A DNA stretch of 64,000 nucleotides from Protonemura montana. Taxonomy: Eukaryota > Arthropoda > Insecta > Plecoptera > Nemouridae. A program made the position numbers and the translations under genes. Location of the stretch: the NCBI GenBank assembly GCA_947568835.1, contig OX387605.1:9180418-9244417 (forward strand), in the 5' to 3' direction. Positions 1 through 11,900 of the stretch are shown one piece after another; position 1 is the first letter of the stretch, and each line of letters opens with the position of its first letter. The notes beneath the pieces are model-generated. The model was not told the origin of the DNA and did not search any database. It saw only the letters and a list, made by a program, of their open reading frames with translations.

Positions 1-1619
1 GATACACAAAAAAGTCCATGGTTCAGGGTGATACATAGAAATGAGCTTTAATCCATTTAAATTTTACTATGCACTCATCGAATGATGGCAGACGAGGCCC
101 CTTTTTATTACTAGTTCGTCAAACTTTGCAGTTTGTACTTGCGCCTCGGTCTTATCAAGAAATTATTATATTCTTGCATTCTTGTAATAAGTCTACTAGG
201 CGTGTGATAGTTTCCTGATGAATCGAGGTGAATTACACTTACTTGATTGATTGAATGCGGGAAGATACCAGCTCTGCAGTACCGAACGTTCAAACGACGA
301 CTGACCACTGAAGGGATGCGAGTGATACTCGACCGCGAACGAAAAACGACTTGGATCGTTTCATGGATCGTGATAACAATTACCAATTCAATGATGACAT
401 TATGATCACCTGATCCCAATGAAATATTTGACAGAAAGTTTGACTTGCCCTCTTGTTTACAATCAGTCAGACATGCTTCAAATGGGCTTCCAACTCAACT
501 GAACTTGAAATGTATCGGGCATCTTGTTGCACACAGATCGAAATGTTTATAATTAGGTTCAAATGATGGTTCAATGAAAAGAGAATACGAATATTATTTC
601 AGATTAGAGTCATAGTTGACCCCTCAATGAGATAAACTGGTAATTAAAAAGATCAACGTACACTTTTGTAATGAGTTCTATTTTTGGGGCAGTACGATAG
701 GTAGGTATATTTGAAACTTTGCCTCTTTTTAATTATACAACTATAAGAATAGTATGGTGGGTCGAATCACATGTATTGCTGTATTACCGTATATTTTATT
801 GCAATGGTTTCCCTTGGTATGACTTTAAAACAACTGAGCTAGGAACAGAACTAAGGAAACATGACACATTTTTTGGCAAGAGCCAAACCCCTCAATGCCT
901 TACCAGACAATGTAAAAGAAAGGAAAAGGTGGGGTGTTAATACGCTTCTAAAAATCCTAAATGAGTAATACTTTAATTACCTGAGAGCATTTTGGGACTT
1001 TCTTTAATTATTACTATTATCGTCTATTATACAACTTGATGAATTCAATATTGTGCAATTGATCAAATGACAAATAAACGCTTAACTTGTTTATTTATTT
1101 GGCAAGGTTCGAATCTACGCATAACTGAAAATATAATTTGACCCAGGGCTGTTTCTACTCGCGTTATTTTAGTAGTCAGATCTTGCAATTAGTACTTTGC
1201 TGCTGTTAATTAACGAGCAGGTTATACCAGAATAACCGAACGGGTCATGTAAGGCAGGATTTTTTGGCTCCATTTATGTTCTTTCGCTTTGTTTGTACCT
1301 AATTGCAACAAAGCCTCCTCATTAAAAATATAATTTCAGCGTCAACTTCCAGGAAATCTATGTACAACAGGATGAAAAGGATTGAATAAATATCACTTTT
1401 GTACAAAATGTTCGTTTATTTAGTTCAGAGAAGTAGCTGTATAATATTGTTCTTACAGCCGGCAGATGTTTTTATTAATTAGATTTAAAAGAGAAGTCTC
1501 ATGATTGCTAGATCAAATATTATTGCTCATTTTGAACACAGCTGAAAGTATAAATTTTCTGGGCGTCACCAGTAAATCCCAATATTATCATAATGCAGGC
1601 AGAGCGACATTTGAAACGG

Positions 1620-1655
<36 letters not shown>

Positions 1656-1760
1656 GGCAAAAAGTTTTACGTTTGAGACTTCATTAGTGATGGCTGCTTC
1701 CAAACTGATAATAATATACAGCCATTTTCATCGTAATTACACTAAAAACCAAAAATTATA
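1..1760. other. AT-rich non-coding DNA, no gene seen
   Basis: No open frame here has a credible domain or splice-linked continuation. The only distinct structure is a (TA)n microsatellite at 1622-1654. The stretch could be intron or intergenic DNA of a gene to the left. Confidence 0.6.
1622..1654. repeat. (TA)n microsatellite
   Basis: An uninterrupted run of about 16 TA dinucleotides, likely length-variable. Confidence 0.95.
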
Positions 1761-1764
1761 ATAG

Positions 1765-1927
1765 GCGACGTCGGCGCCGGTCGTCGAACTGCAGTGGCGG
1801 CGTTGGGATGCGGGAAGGGCGTCGTGACCAGTATATAAAGAGAGTGTTGACACTTTCGGTCATTACACCCTCGCGCCTCATCAAAGTCACTTTCCGAGAA
1901 ATATTCACACAATAGATTGGAATTTCG
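1765..1927 (+). promoter_or_regulatory. TATA/initiator core promoter without an assigned gene
   Basis: A GC-rich block (about 1765-1830) precedes TATATAAAG at 1832-1840. TCATT, a good arthropod initiator, lies with its A at 1862, so the TATA box sits at -30, the canonical spacing. A donor-like GTGAGC begins at 1928, so the first exon could be about 66 nt. No coding exon on this strand can be joined to it with confidence. A 5S-derived SINE starts only about 90 bp downstream of the initiator. The convergent dehydrogenase gene ends about 0.6 kb to the right. Geometry is seen directly; activity is inferred. Confidence 0.5.
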
Positions 1928-1951
1928 TGAGCAAAAGCAGTCGTAAACCTA

Positions 1952-2360
1952 ACGTGTTGGAAACATCTGTTCTCGTGAGATCATCGAGGTTAAGAAGTAC
2001 CGTATTTTTCAGGTACTGGATAGGTGACCATCACACACATGTCCAGTCAGTTTAGGAGAGAGATGGGAGGGTTTGAAGTTCGTAACATGACTTCAATCGT
2101 CTTGCTTAACAACCTCTCGACATCATAGCGTAGTGGACAAGTCTTGTTGAGAGGAAGAGGTGTTTAGCCGGCGGTTTCCATGGTGATTTGGTAAGAGTGG
2201 GCTACTTGTCGGCACCGAGTTTCCCCTCCTCCCTCATATGTTGGGATAGGTTCATCATCATGCTCATCACCATCATTCCCTTATTATGCCGTTAGACTAT
2301 GTCCCACATTATCAGTTATCAAAAACAGAGTGTCTTTAACCCAATTTATCAAATCAAGAA
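1952..2360 (+). mobile_element. 5S-rRNA-derived SINE (SINE3 type), diverged copy A
   Basis: The head (1952-2040) resembles 5S rRNA: GTTGGAAACA, then TCTCGTGAGATCA and a TACTGGATAGGTGACC block corresponding to the 5S internal promoter. The body matches the copies at 3698, 25396 and 61081 in order, including the GGCACCGAGTTTCCCCTCC box and the trailing ATC-rich stretch. It is more diverged than the others, so probably older. The 3' end is approximate. It lies just past the 3' end of the dehydrogenase gene, antisense to it. Confidence 0.75.
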
Positions 2361-2542
2361 ATATATTTTCTTCAACATCATCAATTCGACAGAGAAATCG
2401 CATCGCACCCCTGTCAAAACGTCGTCCAAGTTTTCTGCGAGGCTCGCCACTGGCAGACTGAAGTTTTCAATGCAAGGGTTTCATCGGGGCGATCCCTTGC
2501 GATTCAGCAAACTTTAACTGAAATAACAAAGATAAGGGATGA

Positions 2543-5500
2543 TTAAAATGAGACATCCTGAAACATGATACACGTGGCATCGCGTGGTGAATCACTGTCT
2601 GCCAGTCTCCGTTCTGTAAATCTCTCTCTCTCTCTCTTTATATCTCTCTTGCTTTCTCTATATCGGTGTCTCTCATTTACAGGGTAGAAAAGGCACCGAC
2701 GATTTACCGAGGCTTTTATTTGGTTCTCGTGGTAATTTATTCCACCCTGTTCATCAACTTTCTTCATGTGCATACGTTCGGGATCTCCAGGAACCAAAAC
2801 AGGCAGCGCGGGATCCGACTGGAAGAAAAGAGAAGAAGAATGGTTCACTCTCTGGTAATCTGGTTTGGGTCTTTTCAAGATATATATTAGCTCACTGGTC
2901 GGGAGAATTCTTTCCAAGCTAGGCTGGGTTGTCTTTGTATGCATATAAGTTGTATCTTAACTAAATCGCTGGACTTATAGAGACTTAGGCCATGCTTAGA
3001 GCAACGATCTTCATAAGCCTACATGAGGACGCGGTAATTAACAGAAAATAGGTGGAGATTTCTTACCCTTGTTGATGGGGAACGCGGATGCAAGGGAATT
3101 GTTTACGAAAGAGAAAAGCATGTTCAGAAAGATTATTTTAGCTTCAGGGTTGAATATTATGACGGTCAAGTCAACCGATCCTTTCCCTCCATAAAGCCCA
3201 TTTCTCCAACCCCTCCTTATGTATAGCGTAATTAATAAGCTTATATTTCACGCTAGGTATGGTGTAGGTAGCAAAATCACAGTTAAAATAAAGCGAAATT
3301 AGTGTTCAAATTTGACCCCTTAAATCAATAGCTGTTCCTACCGGGACCATTCCCCTCAAGTGGTCCATGAGGCTGCTCATGCGGTCCTCGAACCCGGGGG
3401 CGAAGCATCCAGGATCGATGGCCACAAAACACTGGCCAATGTCGGCTACGCACGGGTTAGGGTCCATCCACTTGCGAATGTTCGGGCCAAATTTCGCACC
3501 TGAAAGAAAGCAACAAAATTCGGCAATTAAAAATTATTTAAGTGCAAACACGAAACGAGAACTAAGCATGTGCTAAGAAAGATTGGCGTGCGGAGATAGA
3601 TTAATTGATATTGATATTTTGAAAATATGCCCGTTGATAACGGTCAAAAATTTCGAACAGAGCCATTTCAGCAAGGTATGAATCCCTTCTCGAAATCACC
3701 GAACGGTTTGGCGTGTTGGAAACACCAGTTCTCATGAGATCACCGAAGTAAAGTAACACTGCGCTGAGTCAGGTATTGGATGGGTGACCATCATACACAT
3801 GACCAGTTTTATTTGGGAGAGAGGTTGGAGGGATGTAAGTTAGTACAGCAACTTCATTCGCCTTGCTCATCAACCTCTCAACATCATGGATTTGTGGAGG
3901 AATCCTGCTGTTCGAGTTGTACTGTCCTTCGGAAGGGACGTTATGCCAGTGGTCCCCTTGGTGCCCTTCGACAGGAGTAGGCTACGTGTCGTCACCGATT
4001 TTCCCCTTTTACCTTCTAGGCTAGGTTAATCATCATCATCATCAATCATCATCCTCATCATCATCATTCTCTCATTCACCGACGCCATTAGACCAGTGCC
4101 GAAGGGCCAGATGTCAAAACAGTGCGGCACTAAACACCACAAATCAATAAATAAAAATCAATGTAAACCAAAAATCTGAAAATTAAGATCATTGGTTACA
4201 AAAATTTCGCAAATTTGGCTGAGAAAACGAAATAGAAAGTCACAAGAATATTTTTCCGAGTTTGAGGTTGAGTTGAGCTACACAGAAAAAAATGCACAGA
4301 TATTTCTGAAAAACAATCCAATTACCTACCACGCTTCTTGTTTGTGGTGACTACTCACTAGTTTTTAGATGTAAGCTTGCAATGTTCAACAATCATTGTC
4401 AACAATAGATTTAACAAAATAAATTATCAATATAACTCACCTCCTAAAATACCACAAAATGTTTCCACCAGCAGCCCAAGACCGTATCCCTTGTACCCGG
4501 AAGTGATTTCCGTGCCGCCCAACGGCAAAAGACACCCGGTGTTGAAAGCGAGCTCTGCGTTGTTCGTGGTTTGACCATCAGGCCCCTGGGCCCACCCGTC
4601 CGGGATAGGTTCATCCTTGCGACGCTGGACCTCAATCTGGATCGGGCCCAAGCCAAACACGATCAGTTATAGGTTAGGGCACTTGGCAGTGACGTATAAT
4701 TGTCCCTCGGGAAGAACGGGCCAGTCCGGCTACCGCGGTGTCCGATGTGACGTCACTGCACTCGAGAAGTCCGGCAGCTAGCCAATTGCCAAGATGACGC
4801 AACACAAACTTGGGTAGGTCGATTTGTCGAATGATTTCACTCGGAAAATCACGCTAATGAATCCAAGAAAGATGACGAAGTATCGACTGGTACTTATGTC
4901 TCGTATCTTTAATCGTGTCACTGATTTATTTCATACCAAAGAGTACGGGGTATCGCGTAACGACTCCAAAAGACGACGAGTTTCTTTTGGTGTACGGAAT
5001 TATTTTCCATGCAAAATGGACCTCGAAAAATAATTATGTTTATCAGACTCATCATATCTGTTTTATTTCACCTCAGACACAAGATTTTGACACTCTGAAA
5101 CCACCTTGACGATAGAAAGCCAATCTTTTTACACATTTTTCCGCCCCTAGTGTTTAAAATCCCCTAATGACCAGCATCGAAAGGAACGACGTGATCTTCG
5201 CTGGATGTACGGGCGAAATTTGCCAGCAGTTGTAGGGAGTCTAGGGTCTATAGCACGCCTCCAATGCTTGGTTCTTGGCCTCGGGCATAAGAAAACTCAT
5301 TAGGGAAACTTTCGTCGCGACCCCTGGTGAGATAACATCGAACTGTTGAAAAGTGAACGCTCAAGAGTAAAGTGTATTAAATCTTCTAATCTAGTTATTA
5401 GATCGCAAGCACACGCTTTAAATCTCCTGGACGCGAACATGGGATGGGAAATGGGAAAGGTTAAGAAAGGTTGTTAAGTGGAAAATAAAGTGTAACAAGA

Positions 5501-8500
5501 AGAAGGTAACTGTTCTCATAATTAAAGGGACTTTCAGTTTCGATCGACAATTGACGTAAAAAATAACGAAGTTATATGATTAATTTAGAGTTGGTCCCGT
5601 GGGTTTCAAGTTTTTTTTAGAAAAAGAAGAATGCAGCTGGAAAAATGAGCTTAATTTACTCACCATCTAAGAGTTAATTAAAGACATTTAAATACCCCTT
5701 CTTGAAACAACATTAGCGAGAATTGTCGCTATAAAAAGGGGTCCAGCGTTTTTAGAGAACGAATATCTCACAAAACATATCTTAAAAATCTTGCTCTTCT
5801 ATCGGCACAACAGAAATACATTTTAGAAGTGGAATTATAAAGGAACATGCATGTTTAAAACCAGAAACATTAAACAAAGTGAAAAATGAAGTGTGTTAGG
5901 TCAAGCTTGTAAATAAGAAATTCGAGGGTCAGAGGTTGAACGCTGACCGTAATGGCAAACCGCTCCAAGGGAGCGCACGTACTGCATAGTAATCATCCGC
6001 AGGGCGCAGGAGTTGTTTACCTTGCCCACTGCGACTGCTGTCGTTGCCATGTCCAGGACGAAGCTGTCACCGGCGTTGCCTGGCGCTGCCAGCGATAATG
6101 GGTTCGTGCCCAGAGCTGCCTGGATGCAGGGCAAAACCAGCCAATCAATCAGAGCGCATTTAGCACGCCCGATGCATTCACGAAGGGTAATTGAATGCAA
6201 AACTACGTTGAAACATGTGACAGCAAACAGTTCGCTTAAAATAGGATTAGTAAAAAAAAAAAAAAGCAGGAGCGTCGTGATATTTCTGTGACAAATCTGG
6301 GCCGGCTCGCTGAATAATGTCGCAAATTAACGTGGCAATTACAGTGTGTCTTATGGATTGTTAACTGAATTAGTAAAAGATATTAGTTAAGTGCTCGAAT
6401 GCGGAGAATTACCAGCTATCTGTCAAAAGTTTCTAGCACCAACGCTGTTTGCGAATCATGATACAAACCCCAAATGAGCTTTCTCTACTAAGATATGATA
6501 CAGATACATGTATTTGATAAGTTATGCAAACAATTTATCTGGACTGGACCAAAATAGTACCTGTGCAATTGATACCTCCGACTGTGGAGACAGATTTAAT
6601 CATAGTGGTTTATGGAATAAATTCATATTAATAATTCTCTTCAAACTTTGCGACATTTTACACGACCACTTCACTTGTGGGTATATTGTTACCAGGAAAA
6701 TGCATTGCTATTGCAATTTCACGTTGACAATAATTTAAATGAACATGTATATTTGATGGGACTGCCAGCTCGGCGCTGCAATTCAATACCGATATTCCAA
6801 TTCCAATTATAATTGGCACGTGGCATACAATTAAATGACATATCCGCGTGAACGAAGAAATAAAATTGCATAGGTAGTCACCTGCTTTGCTCTAGTAGGG
6901 CTCATCAGGGGCGAAGTATTTGTAAAGGACATCCCCTGAAAGAAAATGCGAATACATAAAGATTGGTTTAAGCTTTCTTGACATTTTATGGCACTATACC
7001 TTATCCGTGAAAGTGTCATTTTAGTGTGAAAAAATAATAAAACTGAAAATGAATGTATAAAGAAAATGTTCACCAGCAAGCCTTTATCTAGAGCTTGAGT
7101 CGAGTACCAGCCGGCAATTCCGTAATGGTTCGAGCGTTTCGCGACCACCCATCCAATCCCACTTTCTTGGGCTTTTCTTATGGCGAGCTGCATGCAGAAG
7201 TTGCCCACGACTGGGCCCAGACCGTTCATGCCATCCACCCAAGCGGTCGCGGCCGATTCCTTCAGAACTTGGGGCTTGGCGTTCGGATCGCAAGTCTTTT
7301 TCTCCACGTCGCCCACATACATCTCTGGAGGAGACAGACCAAGTATTTTGAAAACTCCGTATACGATGATAGCACATTCGAGTGATTTATTTGATGGCTT
7401 GATGGCCTGTTATGTTCCTTGACAAATAGACGCTAGTCAACGGCTATCATATTATATTTGTAACGTCACGTCATATTTCATTTTTCACTTTTCTGAAGCG
7501 TTATTAATATCTAGCTGGTAAAGACTTCATAAGCAGGTTATTTTTTCGACCCCCCCCCCCCCACCCCCTCCCCACCCCACTGTACTAAGTGCGTAATTAC
7601 TTTTGAAAGAGAAACGGTAATGAATGAAGCTTGAAGGAACGGTACGCAAATTGATGCATACGCCAAGGACTGTTTTTAGAACTTTTTGTCAGGCTTTGAC
7701 GAGAAATCAAAATGCAATATTGAGAGCAAACCATGCATAACTATATCTAAACCAGCCGTGTGCTTTGAGTCGGCTTACATTAGCAGCTACATGGGTTCGT
7801 TTCGCCGAGCATCTCCAAATTCTATGGAGCTAATTTAAAGTAAAGGCACCTCCGTGAGACGAGGAGCGTTAATATTTTGAGATCAACACATTAAGCTGTA
7901 GACATTTTCACTGTTATGCTCTGGATTCTCATGCACTAGACTTTATTCGAAACATTTTCTATCAACGAGTAACGACAGATTGCTCATCATGAGAGGCACC
8001 AACAATGTATTTTTTAAACCTGTTAGCCTTCGATATTTCAAGTTCAACATCTGCGGAACAACACCTCTAAGAGTTTGGCAATTCCGTTCCGATGATATCC
8101 CAAGACTTTTGAAAACACGAAAACATCCTTGCTTTGACTGATTCGCCGTAACCTTTTCAAATTAAATTCAAACGCCATCTACCATGTTCAATTTATGCTT
8201 ACAGTGTCAACGAACTGATTTGCATATTGCATTATAATATCGTAAAATGTTCCAGAAAATTATAAACTTCACGTGGTAAATGCGAGAAGTACAGAAAATA
8301 TAAAAGTAATCCTTTTGCCTTTGTCCACACATGGTGACAAAATGCAAGAGCTAAAAAAGCACATGCATGTCACGCCATGCACTTCAGCGTCTATTCACGC
8401 TTAAAACGTTAGGGCACTGCACTAACGAGTCTTGCATGCAGCCTGCAGGTATAACAGACATGCCAAGGACTGAGGATAATTCCACATGCTTACCCAGTCT

Positions 8501-8923
8501 ATTCAAACCGTGACTGAAGTGCCCTCTGTAATCAGCAGCCAGCAGCAATTCTGCCAAGTCGACTGCATGCTCCTTACATGTACCAACTGACAGCATAGAT
8601 TCCATCATAAACCTCTTGGCTTCCTGCAAAGGTACAATTCCATTCTTCTGCTCGCTTGAGCTAGCACTAGTGGTCGCCATGCCTAGAGATGATCTACTGA
8701 AATTCTTTCGGCCTCGCCACCGAATCCAAGGTACACTCCTCGAAACACGAAGCATCAAAGGCGAACTCTTGGTGGCGGCGGCAGCAACTCGAGATAATTT
8801 CGAGCCCAGTGATAAGGAGACTCGTGTCACAAACATACTCATAGCATTTATAATGATATGGTTATGTGCCTTGCTAGCTCGAGATGATTCTATTAATAAC
8901 TGGAAGGAGTTCAAACGAAACAA
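2543..8923 (-). CDS. NAD(P)-dependent malate/L-lactate dehydrogenase, Ldh2 (YjmC/YlbC-like) family
   Basis: Seven exons, read right to left: 8494-8923, 7074-7324, 6882-6935, 6021-6119, 4441-4636, 3342-3499 and 2543-2818. All junctions are GT-AG and all phases agree, giving about 487 residues. Family members oxidise 2-hydroxy acids such as malate, L-lactate or sulfolactate with NAD(P). Diagnostic blocks appear in order: the HA helix (CKEHAVDLAELLL), HGLNRLEMYV across the first junction, SNHYGIAGWY with the likely catalytic His210, SPTRAKQ joined to ALGTNPLSLAAP, VLDMATTAVAVGK, GGTEITSGYKGYGLGLLVE, and VPGDPERMHM. About 90 residues precede the usual start and are rich in Arg, Ser and Ala, so a mitochondrial leader is possible; internal Mets could also be used. 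The last 45 residues after ENQIKA come partly from a GA-repeat and do not resemble the family. A donor inside exon 7 (GTAAAT after the KAS codons, near 2690) and an unplaced terminal exon near 2.4 kb are plausible. An opposite-strand SINE lies in the intron between 3499 and 4441. Confidence 0.9.
2617..2638. repeat. (TC)n/(GA)n microsatellite in the last dehydrogenase exon as drawn
   Basis: The run of TC pairs encodes the KRERERF-type tract in the predicted C-terminus on the minus strand. This is one reason to suspect the real coding sequence leaves this exon earlier. Confidence 0.9.
3698..4161 (+). mobile_element. 5S-rRNA-derived SINE (SINE3 type), copy B
   Basis: A near-full copy. The 5S-like head (3698-3792) contains TCTCATGAGATCACCGAAGT and ATTGGATGGGTGACCAT, matching the 5S rRNA A-box to C-box region. 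The central body runs 3793-4010 and includes GACAGGAGTAGGCTACGTG. A CAT/ATC microsatellite (about 4028-4070) and an AATCAATAAAT tail follow. It lies in an intron of the dehydrogenase gene, antisense to it. RNA polymerase III would read it from the internal 5S promoter, and amplification would need reverse transcriptase from a partner LINE; both follow from knowledge of SINEs. Confidence 0.88.
7549..7562. repeat. poly-C tract in dehydrogenase intron 1
   Basis: About 13 consecutive C residues, followed by a further C-rich stretch to 7580. Confidence 0.9.
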
Positions 8924-11900
8924 CTCAGTTGTGTAAATTACAGTTTGCCCTAAGAGAACTCCAAGTCAACGCTGATTACACAATAGATCTGCTACCTAAG
9001 TCACTGTGTAACACTGTCTAGTTTCCGTCTAACTAGATCGGAAATTAAAGTTTTGTGATTAAGTACATAGTGCGGTTAGGGGAGAAAATCGCAGTTACTA
9101 TTCATAATAAGACTTGCAAATCGGTGGAAATCATACGGCGCGGGGTTTAGGAGCGAGTCTTGTTAAAGTTGTGTTGAGAAAATGGCCAACTTAGCATGTG
9201 CACTTTAATTCAAAGCGCTCGCGCACTGCGGGCTAATTACGCAGAAACTCATTACAGTACACGTCAACGTCACGCGTTTAGCAACGGCAATTTCTAGTGT
9301 AATTCGCGTGTACTCGTACGACTCAAACGGTGTCCACCCGACAGCGTTCTGTAAGCGACTGCGTCGCGAACGCTGCACACACTTTCAGAGACATCGTTGA
9401 GGCTGGTGCTAGAACGAGATAGTGACATAACCTAGCTTTATGTGGGCCAAGGATGGTCAATGCACTCAAATTATTTATACGCACGAAATATGCCTGAGAG
9501 TGCCTTTCACAAACGAAATTGAAGCGTCTTAACTTTGATTCTCGTTCCCTTGGTGTTTGTAAATATTTTGGGACTCTTCAGTCAGTATCTACGTCCTACA
9601 CTGATATCGTAATTGGTCGTAAAATTAATGTTTGGCATGAAAGGTCTGTTTTTATGGCGTTTGATGTTGAGAAGGTGATGGTATTTGCGAATGAGCGAAC
9701 GAGACGGAAGAAAATGGGAAAATCCGCGCGGAAAAAATCAATCACGAAACTGATGTTTGTTTGTGTCCAAACTACCTTTTATCAGATCATGTTCATCTCT
9801 AGTGCTGTTCGACTCGGCTGATTTTGTGTACCGAATGTCAGATGAAAATAAATCATTCGCTTATTTTATTTCGTCAGTTATTTTATTTTTCAATTTACGT
9901 ATTAGGCGAAGGGGTTTGCTGGAACTAATGCATATGTTATGAACTGCAATCATTTCAAGAAGCTGCATCTGTTTGAACGTTATCTATTATTTCATGTTAA
10001 TGGTTGATGAATTAGTTGAGCTGCACACTTTCAAACAAAACTATGGTGATTTAGTTGCATTTAGTTGGGTCCTGGCTCTCAGCGATTGATCCTCTTATCT
10101 TTACATTGATAACCCTTTATAAAACATTGAAACATGCGTATCGAATTCAGAATCCGAGAGAATTTAATCTCAGTGTTATCGTTCTACTTGTTTTATGAAT
10201 GATGCTGTCAGCAAGACATCATACCACCAATTGAAGAAAACTCTCATTTCACATTTCTTGACATTTTAGTAATTCGAATAGATTCGAATTTAAAAGCTGA
10301 TTTTTACCGATGTTGAATCACACCAGTCGTCTGTGAAATACCGACTTTACGAGACTTTTAGTTTGCACCGATAGGCTCCACTTTTATTTCATTTTCAAGC
10401 CAGTGTAATGCGGCAAAAAGTTACGGATAAGAAATTGTTGTTAGCATATTCTGCGAGTAAAAGTGATGAGGTTAGCAAGCAGCAATAAAAGAAATCAATC
10501 GATATGTGTAAGAGGTTAATGTCATCGATAGTATTGGAACATTTGCAAAAATCCAAAGTGACGCTTTTCTTAAACGGTTGTTTCAAAAAGAGTTAAAATA
10601 CACATATTTGAAGGCTTTGTGTAATGACACTATAAGTTCAATCGAAAAATTATCCGATAGCAATCCTCACAACATCCTTTCCCTACGCACTGTCTTTTTT
10701 CACATTTTTGCAAGCAAATTTAGACCCCAAAATGGCTTGAGAAAACGGGGTGCAAAACGCCAGATTTTAGTATGAAACTCTATCTTAATACCAAATATTT
10801 TAATCAAAAAGTTAATCATTTGTCGTGAAACTCTGCCAGTCGCGATAAGAAGGCAGTCGAGTTTGTGAACGAGGGGATTTATTTGAATAGCTTTTCGATG
10901 TCAACACTCTGTTTTCCTCAAAATTTGTAACTGAAGTTGCAATTTCTCGAGCAAATTATGACAACTTCAAGGTGCTTCAAGGGTGTCTAGGTGGTCCAGG
11001 CTGAAAGTGGGTGGGTGGGTACGGCTAATTAGGTTGGTGAGACGATACGTTGCTAAAAATGTGACAAACGGCTATGGAATATTGTGAGTGGAATCTGTGT
11101 CCCTGAAATACTGGTTCAGTTTGGTCGGCAGAAAGACATTCTCGTCAACAGTTGTACGCATAATTGTTATTTGTTTAGCAAATGCTGCAATGTCTACGTT
11201 TTCAAAATATCTTGATTTGATCTGATAGCACTTTTCCTTTAAACACTGTTTTATTTTCAGATCGTTTAGAGTAATTTTAGACCCCTAAAAGTCTTTAGAC
11301 GTGGTCCTCAGTTCGCAAGAGGACGCTTAATAACTAAAAATACTTTTGTGAAAGTAAGATTGAAAACATAAATGTAATTATCACACAAACGTAATGATCA
11401 CACAAACATGGAAGACTGATTTCAGTGTACATACCTACAAACTGTGAAGTACACCTTCTTCAAAGTGGTATCCAAGCTCATCAAAGTTTATCCACAAGTA
11501 TACCAATTTCATTAGACCAACTATTCCTGATTAAACCTGTGTCAGTTTCCTCGCCCGCCGAATATTCAGTGAACTAGCAGGATTGAAAGGATATTCTTCC
11601 CGCATGAATATGACTCCAGTCAAAACATCCAGTGAAACATACAATACCAACCAAAAATCCAACAACTATGCGGCAAGTACTACAGTATTTATACAATCAC
11701 ATCACAACAGTGTGTTATGCACCTACTTTATTTTTCATTTACTTTGGAAGCACTTTTCAAAAATAAATATTCCATTCTTTCAGTAACAAAAAAAAAGTAT
11801 TCATCATAGCGTTCAAACAGTAAAGTTTTCAATAATTTATGCCGTTGCTTTATGATATCTCTGGCTCTGGCAGAGGCCAGAATCTCGCGTGTCCGACAAA

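Noticed and set aside
1952..2040. Functional 5S rRNA gene at any SINE head
   Set aside because: Only part of the 5S sequence is present, with substitutions, and each head runs into the same non-5S body.
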